DNA of 17,147 nucleotides from an uncultured Peptococcaceae bacterium. GTDB taxonomy: Bacteria; Bacillota; Peptococcia; Peptococcales; Peptococcaceae. The stretch lies in the NCBI GenBank assembly GCA_937976375.1, contig CALJRU010000032.1:1-17147 (forward strand), in the 5' to 3' direction. Position 1 is the stretch's first letter, and each line of letters opens with the position of its first letter. The notes below the pieces were generated by a model. It saw only the letters and a list, made by a program, of their open reading frames with translations. It was not told the DNA's origin and searched no databases. The position numbers were made by a program, and so were the translations under genes. This document shows, piece after piece, positions 1 through 7,023 of this stretch.

Positions 1-102
1 TCATACTTTTTGGGGCCAAAAAGTATGAGTGCCGCGCAAAGCCGCGCCCAGACCGTCTTTGCGCGGACGGCTGCTGCAAAAAAATTTTCAAATTTTTTGC
101 AG
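1..102. repeat. Cluster of three inverted repeats downstream of the left ASST gene
   Basis: Three consecutive inverted repeats fill this stretch. Positions 1-13 pair with 16-28 (13-base perfect arms, 2-base centre, left arm starting TCATACTTTTTGG). Positions 32-41 pair with 57-66 (CCGCGCAAAG / CTTTGCGCGG, perfect). Positions 74-87 pair with 90-102 (CTGCAAAAAAATTT against AAATTTTTTGCAG, one extra A). No convincing protein is encoded here. It could be a dispersed palindromic intergenic element or stacked 3' hairpins of neighbouring transcripts. The window begins inside it, so its left limit is unknown. Confidence 0.6.
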
Positions 103-129
103 TGCCTGTGCAAGTAACAGACAAAGCGT

Positions 130-156
130 AAAAAAGCACCGCTTTTCGCGGTGCTT
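130..156 (-). terminator. Rho-independent terminator of the left ASST gene
   Basis: Perfect 9-bp stem (134-142 with 148-156, AAGCACCGC/GCGGTGCTT) and a 5-base loop. Read on the minus strand it ends in a run of T (the A run at 130-135). It lies just after the stop codon of the sulfotransferase gene at 174. Confidence 0.85.
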
Positions 157-173
157 CAAACAGGGCGCTGTCC

Positions 174-1598
174 TCAGTCTTCTTCAATCGTCAGGCAGAA
201 GCCGGAGACGTCGCCGTAGCCTTCGGTGCCTTCAACGGTGGTAAAGCGGCGGAATTCTTTGCTCTTGGCGCCTGGGAGACGGTAGTCTTCGATGTTGATT
301 GGCGCGATGGCCACTTCTTCTGGTGGTTCAACCTGTGGCACATAGCTGTATGGGTAACGATAAGCACGGTAAACCATGTTGGTGGTGATGTGGGTGCCGA
401 AGTATGGGCTGATGTATTCCCAAACGATTTCGTGGTCTGGCGTCACTTCCAGCAGGCGGCCGTCTTCCCCTTCGGTGATGAGGGTGTTGCCGTTTGGCAG
501 ACGCTGGGCGCTGGAAATGTAGCAGCTGTAGAAATGGTCGGCGATGAATGGCTGCATGTAGCCGAGGTCCATTGGGCGGCACTGCCACACAATCTCCATG
601 GTGACCGGGTTGATCTCGATCACGCGGGAGTAGTCGCGGTGGGCGTTATTGTTGCCGGTTGGGGCTGCAGGGTTTGGCGCGCCGTAGCCGGCCCAGCCGC
701 CGTTATCAAAGATGAGGATGTTGCCGGCGCCAGGCAAGCCTTGAGGGATCATGTGCGCATGGTGCTGGCCGATGATCTGACCGATCTCTTTGGCTTTGCC
801 GGTGCTGTAGTCCGGACCGAGTTTCCAGACGAGTTTGCCGGTCTTTTTGTCGAGAATGGCGATGATGTTGGTGGCGCGGCCGTCAAAGATGATGTTGTCC
901 GGATGGAAACGTTCGTCGCCGGCGTCGTACCATTTGTTTGGCCCCAGCACGCTCATGCAGTTGATGTGCATCCAGTCGCCAAGGCCGTTGGCCACCAGGT
1001 TTGGATTGCGGGCGATGGTGTTTTTGGCGGCTTCATCAAAGCCCAGCTCGTCGAAATGATCATGAATGCACCAATCCCAGACGATGTTGCCGTCCCAGTC
1101 GACCTCAATCATGCGGTCGCTGATGAGTTTGTGCAGGGAAATCTCCGGCACAACCACGTCGGTGTGGGTGAGAATCAGGGTGTTGCCGCTGTCGATTTTG
1201 GCGTCCATGCCTGGCACGTAGTAGCCGACCGGGTTGCCTTCGCGCTGATAGTCGTGGTGCTGGCGCGCCATCCACTGCGGCTCGTAGCCAGGGTCTTCGA
1301 TGTACTGGTTCTTCTTAAATTCCCAGCGCACCTTGCCGTTCCAGTCCACCTGCACAACGTCCTTGTAATCCTGCCAGCCATAGGTGCTGTTGCGCTGGCC
1401 GCGGCAGCCAAAGACGTCGCCGTTTGGCAGGAGCTTGTTTGGAAAGCCTTCGAGGTTGTGCCAGTGGTTGACCACGCCGCCGTTCATATCAATGAGCGTC
1501 GCGCCGTGTTCATTGGCCTGGAACAGGGTGTAGCCGTTGAAGCATTTGTCCGGTTTGTAGATGATGGTGCCTGTTGGGTGAATGGATGGGGTTCCCAT
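174..1598 (-). CDS. Aryl-sulfate sulfotransferase (ASST family), cytoplasmic type, copy 1
   Basis: Protein of 474 residues of the PAPS-independent arylsulfotransferase family, which moves a sulfuryl group from a phenyl sulfate to another phenol through a sulfurylated histidine. Family-typical segments: an N-terminal repeat with LIDMNG, QHHDYQREGNPVGYYVPG, DWMHIN, IIGQHHAHMIP, NILIFDNGGWAGYG, and SSAQRLPNGNTLITEG near the C-terminus, consistent with a beta-propeller. The His-rich segments fit the catalytic His pattern, but I cannot assign the exact nucleophile without an alignment. The start ATG at 1598 follows a perfect AGGAGG. There is no signal peptide, unlike periplasmic E. coli AssT, and no Dsb partner gene nearby, so a cytoplasmic location is inferred. 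About half its residues match the second copy at 13035-14471 by eye. It has its own terminator (130-156) and is separated from the permease gene upstream by another. The physiological substrate is unknown. Confidence 0.88.
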   Translation of the reverse strand: MGTPSIHPTGTIIYKPDKCFNGYTLFQANEHGATLIDMNGGVVNHWHNLEGFPNKLLPNGDVFGCRGQRNSTYGWQDYKDVVQVDWNGKVRWEFKKNQYIEDPGYEPQWMARQHHDYQREGNPVGYYVPGMDAKIDSGNTLILTHTDVVVPEISLHKLISDRMIEVDWDGNIVWDWCIHDHFDELGFDEAAKNTIARNPNLVANGLGDWMHINCMSVLGPNKWYDAGDERFHPDNIIFDGRATNIIAILDKKTGKLVWKLGPDYSTGKAKEIGQIIGQHHAHMIPQGLPGAGNILIFDNGGWAGYGAPNPAAPTGNNNAHRDYSRVIEINPVTMEIVWQCRPMDLGYMQPFIADHFYSCYISSAQRLPNGNTLITEGEDGRLLEVTPDHEIVWEYISPYFGTHITTNMVYRAYRYPYSYVPQVEPPEEVAIAPINIEDYRLPGAKSKEFRRFTTVEGTEGYGDVSGFCLTIEED

Positions 1599-1648
1599 AA
1601 TGATTCCTCCTTTAAAATGGTTCGTGCTGCGGGCAATGATTTATCCAT

Positions 1649-1683
1649 ATTATAACATCATTTGATGAACTTCGAAACGCCCT
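1649..1683 (-). promoter_or_regulatory. Probable promoter of the left ASST gene
   Basis: A perfect TATAAT lies on the minus strand at 1654-1649, about 50 bp before the start codon and after the permease terminator. No good -35 box is visible at 17 bp (TTTCGA), which would fit an activator-dependent promoter. Just upstream is a small inverted repeat CATCA-TT-TGATG at 1657-1668. No clear copy of the (T/A)TAAC-N4-GTTAA element occurs at the activating distance. Confidence 0.45.
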
Positions 1684-1699
1684 CAGCCCATTTATAGAG

Positions 1700-1733
1700 A
1701 AAAGCGCCTGCTGCTTTCAGGCAGCAAGCGCTT
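1700..1733 (-). terminator. Terminator of the interrupted permease gene
   Basis: Stem of 13 bp (1702-1714 with 1721-1733, one G-U wobble in the minus-strand transcript) with a 6-base loop, followed on the minus strand by TTCTCTAT. It lies directly after the permease stop at 1740 and before the ASST promoter, so the two genes are probably separate transcripts. Confidence 0.75.
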
Positions 1734-1739
1734 GGATCA

Positions 1740-3215
1740 TTAAAGCATGAGCATTTTCGCCAGTGGATAGCCGATGAAAATGTACAGGATCAAGACACCA
1801 ATGCAGATCGGAATGCCGATGCGATAGATGTCTTTTTTGTCGTAGATGGCATGCATGCCGTGCATCATGCTGGCGTGTGGCGACGCTGCTGGTGTCAGCA
1901 TGGCCACAAAGACCATGAGGATGACGCCCGTGGCAACCGGCATTGGGTTGATGCCCAGCTGATTGGAGAAATTCAGCACCACCGGCATCAGCACAACAGC
2001 CATGGCGGCGTTGTTGGCAAAGTTGGTCAGGATAAGCGCAAAGGTGAACATGATGGCCACGAACGCTGTTTCCGAGCGGCCGCCAAGAACCGGTGTCAAC
2101 ACTTGCACAAGGAAGTCAGGCACACCGGTAGAATCGTTGGACAACGTATTGGCGCCATAAACCGCTGCCGCAATCATGAAGAAAATGCCCCAGTCAAATT
2201 TGCGATAAGCGACTTCTTTGAAGTTTAAGAGCGGTTCGCCGTCGATGCGCACAACAAGGAACAGCATGAGCCACGACAAGCTGACACCGAGCGGCCCAAT
2301 GGTGCTCAAAGCGTTGCAAATAATGTTGCCCTTCACCACGCTTGGCACAAGAATCATCAAAAGGAATCAAGGCAGCATGATAAGATAAATGATCTGACGT
2401 TTGTTCATCGGTGGCAACTGAATCGTTTTTTCGAGCATCTCAGGATCGATGGCTTTCAGTTTGCTAAGGTCCACACGCAGCACAAACTTAATCAAAAAGA
2501 CGTAAATGAGAATAAATAATGCCGTAACAACAAAGCAAACCACCATATATGGTAACATTGGAATCGACATTGGATTACCCATGGAGGCCGTCATTTTCTG
2601 GAACGCCGCATATGGCACCAACTCAGCGCCTTTGAATGGAAACAATGGCTGCGCCAGCGTGGAGACGGCAAACATGCCAACGAAGAAATAGCTCCAGATA
2701 CGTTCGCCTTTTTTGATGCCCAAAGTATCCATGAAGCTGGTGGAAATTGGCCAGAGCAGAATCAGGGAAATCATTGGCTGGGTCACTGACGCCAGCACAA
2801 AACAGAGGGCATAGTAAGCGACAAGAAAGACCGCTGGGCGCCCCTTAAACAACTTACGCGTGAGGAACCAGCGTGCAATGTATTTGGTGTCACCGATGGC
2901 ATCCAAGCCCCCCATCAGAACCATAGCAAAGAGCGTCAAAAGAACAGTATCAGTACCAATGGCTGTCATCCACACGCCATTGAAGCCGCCGTCCCCGCCA
3001 TAGCCGGAGATGGCCAGCACAAACAGCCCCACCAAGCTTGGCCACAGGGTTTCAACCGCACTCCACAGATAAACCATGGACAAAAATGCACCCACGCACC
3101 GCATCCCCAGCGGTGTGATCGGATCAATCGGCGGCAAGAGCCAAAACAGGACCAAAATGCCAAAGCCAATGATGAGATGCAATGGGTAAAGACTACGTTT
3201 TGTCGTCGTACTCAT
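1740..3215 (-). pseudogene. SLC13/DASS-type anion permease, interrupted by an in-frame TGA
   Basis: A polytopic membrane protein of the ArsB/NhaD-DASS type, homologous along its whole length to the intact permease at 15464-16966. The start ATG at 3215 (MSTTTKRSLYPLH) sits 8 bases after AGGAAGG, and an upstream in-frame GTG at 3224 lies too close to that site. Codon 283 is TGA (2369-2367); the same frame then continues to 1740 without another lesion, so the locus would give 491 residues if read through. In the intact paralog the equivalent position is an Ile in a membrane segment (LLTCLIFII against LIMLP*FLLMIL). The C-terminal half keeps TNFANNAAMAVVLMPVVL, the equivalent of the second SNT-like signature. 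TGA is an ordinary stop in neighbouring genes. A recent nonsense mutation (for example TGG to TGA) or a sequence error are the likely causes. If intact it would be expected to import a dicarboxylate-, sulfate- or aryl-sulfate-like anion with Na+. Confidence 0.85.
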
Positions 3216-3283
3216 TTCTTTCACCTTCCTAAAATTTAAGTATTGAACAGAAATATTTATTTCACAATTATTTTATCCATTCC

Positions 3284-3297
3284 ATAACTAAAATTAA
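3284..3297. promoter_or_regulatory. Candidate Crp/Fnr operator before the left permease gene
   Basis: ATAAC-TAAA-ATTAA, a near-palindromic 5-4-5 element matching the (T/A)TAAC-N4-GTTAA elements of the right module in nine of ten half-site positions, and sharing the ATTAA half of the CprK dehalobox. It is centred about 75 bp before the permease ATG and 41-44 bp upstream of starts expected from AT-rich -10-like sequences (AATAAA or TAAATA around 3254-3261). The regulator gene at 3406 is the natural candidate to bind it. The region is AT-rich, so a chance match is possible. Confidence 0.4.
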
Positions 3298-3304
3298 ACA
3301 AGGC

Positions 3305-3331
3305 GGACTACACCTCTATTAGTCCAGACTA
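3305..3331. repeat. Alternating inverted half-sites GGACTA / TAGTCC / GACTA
   Basis: GGACTA (3305-3310) faces TAGTCC (3320-3325) across 9 bases, and TAGTC (3320-3324) also faces GACTA (3327-3331) across 2 bases. The result is three half-sites in alternating orientation between the left permease and its regulator gene, about 90-115 bp before the permease start. It may be a protein-binding site; its role is not known. Confidence 0.4.
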
Positions 3332-3354
3332 CTGCATTATTCTTTGTTTATCAT

Positions 3355-3399
3355 AAAAAGCCGCCATGTTTTACAAAAAAGTTGCAAAACATGGCGGCT
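3355..3399 (-). terminator. Terminator of the left Crp/Fnr gene
   Basis: Perfect 14-bp stem (3359-3372 with 3386-3399, AGCCGCCATGTTTT and its complement) with a 13-base loop, followed on the minus strand by TTTTTAT. It follows the regulator stop codon at 3406 by a few bases and separates regulator and permease transcripts. Confidence 0.9.
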
Positions 3400-3405
3400 C
3401 TTTCA

Positions 3406-4074
3406 TCAATAGCTTAATGTTTTTTTGCCGTTGCGGTAATCGGTCAGCTGCGGCACATCAATGAGCACAAGGCCACGCGGTGTACGCTCGACACAACCCT
3501 GCGCTTTCAAGGCGCGCAGCATATTGGTCACCGTCACGCGATGTACCGACAAAAACTTGGCGATCTCCACATTGGTATATTGGCGTGAAAGCAGGCGCAC
3601 ACCGCCGCTCTCGCGACTGTTTTCCAAGAGAAAGGCACACAATTCCGCTGCTACATTTTTTTCTTTGCGTGCCCAGTATTTCCTACAAATTTGTCCATAC
3701 GCAATGCTCAGCTCACGCAGCAGCGCTTCAAGCATATCCGGCTGCTCATGCAAATATGACAAACAAACATCGATTGGAATTTTGTAACACACGCAGTCGG
3801 TATGTGCAATAAAATCATGATGAACAATGGGCCCTAAAGCAGGAGGCTGTGGCGGTTTACTGAACGCCTCTAAAATGCCCACTAAAGACGATACACCCTC
3901 TCCCCCGATCTTGCGCCCAAGAATGCATTCCTCTCCATTCTCCGTCATACCAATGCGATAAACCACACCGCTGGTAAGATAATAGATGTATTTTAATGAA
4001 TCACCGGCAGAAATCAGGTGTTCTTCCGGTTGAAAATAGCAGCGTTCAGCACCTGCTAAATGACGAAATGGCAT
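3406..4074 (-). CDS. Crp/Fnr-family transcriptional regulator, copy 1
   Basis: A 222-residue protein with a cyclic-nucleotide-binding-like beta-roll at about residues 10-105 (ISAGDSLKYIYYLTSGVVYR, a typical loop and strand pair), a long helix at about 108-135, and a C-terminal winged helix-turn-helix. The recognition region is TNVEIAKFLSVHRVTVTN (167-184), and HRVTVT resembles the equivalent part of CprK-type regulators. There is no N-terminal Fnr-type cysteine cluster. The start ATG at 4074 follows GGGGGAAG. The gene lies 37 bp downstream of the HD-hydrolase gene with no terminator between, so the two may share a transcript. It sits next to the interrupted permease and the left ASST gene, which are its likely targets. 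The ligand is unknown; a phenol or aryl sulfate is inferred from context only. Confidence 0.88.
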   Translation of the reverse strand: MPFRHLAGAERCYFQPEEHLISAGDSLKYIYYLTSGVVYRIGMTENGEECILGRKIGGEGVSSLVGILEAFSKPPQPPALGPIVHHDFIAHTDCVCYKIPIDVCLSYLHEQPDMLEALLRELSIAYGQICRKYWARKEKNVAAELCAFLLENSRESGGVRLLSRQYTNVEIAKFLSVHRVTVTNMLRALKAQGCVERTPRGLVLIDVPQLTDYRNGKKTLSY

Positions 4075-4111
4075 GTTCTTCCCCCTTTATCGCGCAGGCA
4101 GCGCCCGTCCT

Positions 4112-4717
4112 TCATGCCTGTTTGGCACGTTCAACCAGCGCTGGCAGTTCTTCGCGCACGCTGGCTTCGCATTCGCGCATCGCCAGGATGGTCTTCTCAA
4201 ACAGCTCTTTGAGTTCCCAGCCAAGACGTTCTGCTCCCTGACGGATGACATCGCGCGAACAGCCGGCTGCAAAATGTTTGTCTTTGAATTTACGTTTGAC
4301 ACTGTCTGCGCCCATGTCCATGACGCTCTTGGATGGGCGCACCAGCGCGCCAGCATTGATCAGCCCAGTGAGCTCATCAACGGCAAAGAGCACTTTTTCC
4401 ATCTCATGCTCTGGCTGTACGTCGCTGCAAATGCCATAGCCGTGGCTGCACACGGCGTGGGTCAGGTCGTCGCCGGCGCCGATTTCAGCCAGCAGTTCCG
4501 GTGCTTTTTGGCAGTGCTGCTCCGGCCATTGTTCAAAGTCCACGTCGTGCAAAAGACCCACCAGGCGCCAGAACGCTTCTTCGCCGCCGTAGCCCAGCTC
4601 CCGTGCGTACCAGCCCATGGTGCCTTCCACCGTCAGTGCATGCTCCAAATGGAACGTATCCTTATTATATTTCACTAAAAGATCCAATGCCTGTTCTCGT
4701 GTGATGCTTGTGTTCAT
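4112..4717 (-). CDS. HD-domain metal-dependent phosphohydrolase-like protein
   Basis: A 201-residue HD-superfamily protein. The metal-ligand pattern is visible as His26 (LEHALTVE), His57-Asp58 (LLHDVD), His68, His92 (CSHGYG) and Asp114 (FAVDELTGLI), the arrangement of the family of small stand-alone HD hydrolases common in Bacillota. The conserved LVRPSKS and KRKFKDKHFA segments also match that subfamily. The substrate is unknown; such proteins often act on nucleotides or phosphoesters. ATG at 4717 is chosen over the longer reading frame because it follows GGAGGAGG with good spacing and the upstream residues overlap the promoter. A consensus-like promoter (TTGACA-N17-TACACT) lies directly upstream. 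The downstream neighbour is the Crp/Fnr gene. Confidence 0.8.
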   Translation of the reverse strand: MNTSITREQALDLLVKYNKDTFHLEHALTVEGTMGWYARELGYGGEEAFWRLVGLLHDVDFEQWPEQHCQKAPELLAEIGAGDDLTHAVCSHGYGICSDVQPEHEMEKVLFAVDELTGLINAGALVRPSKSVMDMGADSVKRKFKDKHFAAGCSRDVIRQGAERLGWELKELFEKTILAMRECEASVREELPALVERAKQA

Positions 4718-4747
4718 TTTATAAAACCTCCTCCATAGTCTACATAT

Positions 4748-4776
4748 AGTGTAAGGTTCTTCTGCGCGGCTGTCAA
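4748..4776 (-). promoter_or_regulatory. Sigma-70-type promoter of the HD hydrolase gene
   Basis: On the minus strand TTGACA (4776-4771), exactly 17 bases, then TACACT (4753-4748), about 30 bp before the start codon. It probably also drives the Crp/Fnr gene downstream. Confidence 0.7.
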
Positions 4777-4783
4777 TTGCAGC

Positions 4784-4812
4784 AAAGCCTCCCTGTCTGA
4801 GGACAGAGAGGC
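4784..4812 (-). terminator. Terminator of the TIM-barrel / YqeG-VanW operon
   Basis: Stem of 11 bp (4787-4797 with 4802-4812, one wobble) with a 4-base loop, read on the minus strand just after the stop codon at 4819 and followed by TTTGC. The T run is short, so efficiency is uncertain. Confidence 0.65.
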
Positions 4813-4818
4813 CCTTAT

Positions 4819-6174
4819 TCAATCGCGGCGGATCATCGCATCGGGAATCAGCTCCGGCGGGAACATGACCTCGGAATGATTGTCCCAGATCAGTTCATGG
4901 CTGATGAGCCAGTCGCCGTCGTAGGTGTCTTTGTAGATTTTTGAAAGGCGGTAATACTTCTCCCCTTCGCGGCGGAAATGATGGTCTTCCTCCGAAAGGG
5001 CATAGCGGTACGGAAACGGGCGCACACTGCGCAGTTCGCCATGAAGCTGGCCATCGGCCACCCACACCAGAAGCTGCACATCCTGATCGGTGGTGTTTTT
5101 GAAACGATAGTCCACGTAATTATAGAAAATGGACGTGCCCGCGCTCAGCGGCACACGATGACCGATGTCGCAGGCGAGCGCATCGGAATGTTTATGAAAC
5201 TCGGTCACGGTCATAGGGCTGTGCAGCGCCAGCAAATTGATGGTATTGGCAAGGTTGCAGAGCCCGCCGCCCATGCCGGGAATGATTTTGTTCTTTTCGA
5301 TGACACGGCCGTCTTTGTAGCCTTTCTTTTCCGATACATTGCCCACCAGCCGCCAGAACGAGAAGGTTTCGCCAGGATGGATGATGAGGCCATTGAGCTT
5401 GTCGCAGGCCAGGCGGATGTTGACAGCTTTGTTTTCCTGCAGCACGGGATCAATGCCAGGACCGCGCTTGATGACGGTGGACTGATGGGCCGCCACGAGA
5501 TGCGGCAGCGCTTCCTGCTGCCGTTCAGCGGCGAACGTCTCACGGCTGGTGCGGTCCTGAAGATGGCGCTTGAGGGTTTCCTTCTCGGTGGCAAACTTGT
5601 AAAACAGCGGGTGCAGGTCCCCGAAATGGCGGCGCTGACGCTTGCCTTGCAGCGCAATGCCACCCAGACGGTGCTGACAGGACGGACGCAGCCGATAGGT
5701 CAGCATCACTGCCTGCTCCAGACGCCGACGCTTGCCCAGGGCTTTTTCCTCCGGCCAGCGCAAAAATTTCACGAGAATGCTTGGCATACCCGCCAGATTG
5801 GCGCCGAGCACGTCGGTGAACACCTGATCGCCAATGACCACCACCTGATCCTTCTCCAGCTCCATCACTTCCAGCGCACGCAGGTAGCCTGCCGGGCGCG
5901 GCTTGCCAGCATCGTGGATGTAATAGGTGCGGATATTCTGCATAAAACGATTGATGCGTTTTTCCTCGTTGTTGGACAACAGCAGGGTCTTAAAGCCCTT
6001 GGCCTGAACCTCACGGAAGAGATCGTCAATGGCCGGCGTTGAATCGCTGCCATGAAGCACCAGGGTGTTGTCAATATCGAAGATCAGCCCGCGAATCCCC
6101 ATCGCATACAGCTTGTCGTAATCGATGGTGAACACGCTTTCGGCACATTCGTAAGGATAGAAGACTTTAAACAT
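4819..6174 (-). CDS. YqeG-type HAD phosphatase fused to a VanW-family domain
   Basis: A 451-residue protein with two domains that are normally separate. Residues 1-165 match YqeG-type HAD (class IIIA) phosphatases: motif I DIDNT (33-37), motif II SNN (67-69), Lys91-Pro, and motif III GDQVFTD (115-121). Residues about 175-430 match VanW-family proteins: FGDLHPLFY (184-192), LQENKAVNIRLACDKLNGL (245-263), HPGETFSFW (266-274), the Gly-rich GMGGGLCNLANT (300-311), HKHSDA (327-332) and FYNYVDY (350-356). All catalytic HAD residues are kept. VanW function is unknown; it is not itself proof of glycopeptide resistance and no vanHAX-type genes are present. I see no signal peptide or membrane segment. 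The ATG at 6174 follows the upstream stop by 7 bases, and a GAGG overlapping that stop serves as ribosome binding site, implying translational coupling to the TIM-barrel gene. Confidence 0.85.
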   Translation of the reverse strand: MFKVFYPYECAESVFTIDYDKLYAMGIRGLIFDIDNTLVLHGSDSTPAIDDLFREVQAKGFKTLLLSNNEEKRINRFMQNIRTYYIHDAGKPRPAGYLRALEVMELEKDQVVVIGDQVFTDVLGANLAGMPSILVKFLRWPEEKALGKRRRLEQAVMLTYRLRPSCQHRLGGIALQGKRQRRHFGDLHPLFYKFATEKETLKRHLQDRTSRETFAAERQQEALPHLVAAHQSTVIKRGPGIDPVLQENKAVNIRLACDKLNGLIIHPGETFSFWRLVGNVSEKKGYKDGRVIEKNKIIPGMGGGLCNLANTINLLALHSPMTVTEFHKHSDALACDIGHRVPLSAGTSIFYNYVDYRFKNTTDQDVQLLVWVADGQLHGELRSVRPFPYRYALSEEDHHFRREGEKYYRLSKIYKDTYDGDWLISHELIWDNHSEVMFPPELIPDAMIRRD

Positions 6175-6181
6175 AGCGGCC

Positions 6182-6850
6182 TCATTTCTTCATATACGCG
6201 CAGACACGGTCAATCTGTTCACAGAAATCGCCGCCGAACTGCTGATCAAAAAACGCGCTGCCAATGGTGAACGCCCACGGCGCCGCTTCCTTCACCTCAT
6301 CAAGCCGCTGGAAGCTGTTGATGCTGCCAGCCAGACACACCGGCGCATCAATGGCCGCCGTGAAAGCTTTGTTGAGCGCAGCGGCATCGCCTTCGTAGCG
6401 ATAACCCAGCAGATCGATACCATAGGCACCCTTGGCCAGGTACTCACGGGCCTCAGCGATCATGCCTTCCACTGTGCCATGAAGCACCGACGGACGACCG
6501 GTAATCTCACCGACGAACGGCATGTACTTGAGCCCATTGGCCTGGCAATAGTCGTTGACCGCGTCAGAAAACACCGTCCCCATCAAAATATCACAGCCGC
6601 AGGCCACAGCCATCTGCGCGCCAGCCAGGCATTCTGGCTCTGTGTAAGCCACCACCTCGAGAAACGTGGTCTTGCCGCAGGCCTTCATATAGTCGTAAAT
6701 TCTTTTCATCTCTGCCAGCGGCAGCGGCGCCTCCTTGAAGCCCCAATATTCCGCCTGGCTGCTGCGGCATTGGTCGAAAATGTCATAAGCATTGTTTACA
6801 GTCTGGTCATTATACGTCAGCATGACGATGAGTTGCGGATGATTAGGCAT
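6182..6850 (-). CDS. TIM-barrel protein of unknown function
   Basis: A 222-residue protein with the alternating strand-helix pattern of a (beta/alpha)8 barrel: LIVMLTYND, TTFLEVVAY, CDILMGTVF, KYMPFVGE, YGIDLLGYRYEG, APVCLAGSI and WAFTIGSAFF mark successive strands. The last two (LAGSI, TIGSAFF) resemble the phosphate-binding strands 7 and 8 of ribulose-phosphate-binding barrels such as NanE or HisA. I do not recognise a specific enzyme, so substrate and reaction are open. ATG at 6850 follows GGAGGGG. It is the first gene of a two-gene operon with the YqeG-VanW fusion, which starts 7 bases after its stop. Confidence 0.7.
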   Translation of the reverse strand: MPNHPQLIVMLTYNDQTVNNAYDIFDQCRSSQAEYWGFKEAPLPLAEMKRIYDYMKACGKTTFLEVVAYTEPECLAGAQMAVACGCDILMGTVFSDAVNDYCQANGLKYMPFVGEITGRPSVLHGTVEGMIAEAREYLAKGAYGIDLLGYRYEGDAAALNKAFTAAIDAPVCLAGSINSFQRLDEVKEAAPWAFTIGSAFFDQQFGGDFCEQIDRVCAYMKK

Positions 6851-6880
6851 ACAAACCCCTCCGTTGTATTTGATAAGCCT

Positions 6881-6909
6881 ATCTTATCATCCCATCATTT
6901 TGCGTTCAA
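6881..6909 (-). promoter_or_regulatory. Probable promoter of the TIM-barrel / YqeG-VanW operon
   Basis: Minus strand TTGAAC (6909-6904), 17 bases, TAAGAT (6886-6881), about 30 bp before the start codon. Confidence 0.55.
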
Positions 6910-6982
6910 TATGAAAATTCTTAAAAAAATAAAACCATTTCTTAAATGAAGCAACATTTTCTCCATCCCTCCCAGCTCATGC

Positions 6983-7017
6983 AAAAAGCCGCTGCTCCCA
7001 CTCTTTGGAACAGCGGC
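6983..7017 (-). terminator. Terminator of the acetyltransferase gene
   Basis: Stem of 11 bp (6988-6998 with 7007-7017, one wobble), 8-base loop, followed on the minus strand by TTTTT. It follows the acetyltransferase stop at 7024. Confidence 0.85.
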
Positions 7018-7023
7018 CAACGC

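Noticed and set aside
390..1655. Long plus-strand open frame of 421 codons opposite the left ASST gene
   Set aside because: It mirrors the codon structure of the ASST gene, has no recognisable domain and no ribosome binding site; the minus-strand ASST is clearly real.
1657..1668. Crp/Fnr operator before the left ASST gene (CATCA-TT-TGATG and overlapping ATAAC)
   Set aside because: Spacing and half-sites do not match the other boxes, and the element lies against the -10 box, not at an activating position.
2361..2375. Selenocysteine or Trp recoding at the in-frame TGA of the left permease
   Set aside because: No obvious SECIS-like hairpin follows directly, the position is hydrophobic in a membrane segment, and TGA is used as an ordinary stop in adjacent genes.
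4978..6042. Long plus-strand open frame of 354 codons opposite the YqeG-VanW gene
   Set aside because: Low-complexity His/Ala-rich product with no family resemblance; the opposite strand carries complete HAD and VanW motifs.
4819..6174. Vancomycin resistance determinant because of the VanW domain
   Set aside because: VanW is an accessory protein of unknown function and widespread outside resistance clusters; no ligase, dehydrogenase or dipeptidase gene is present.
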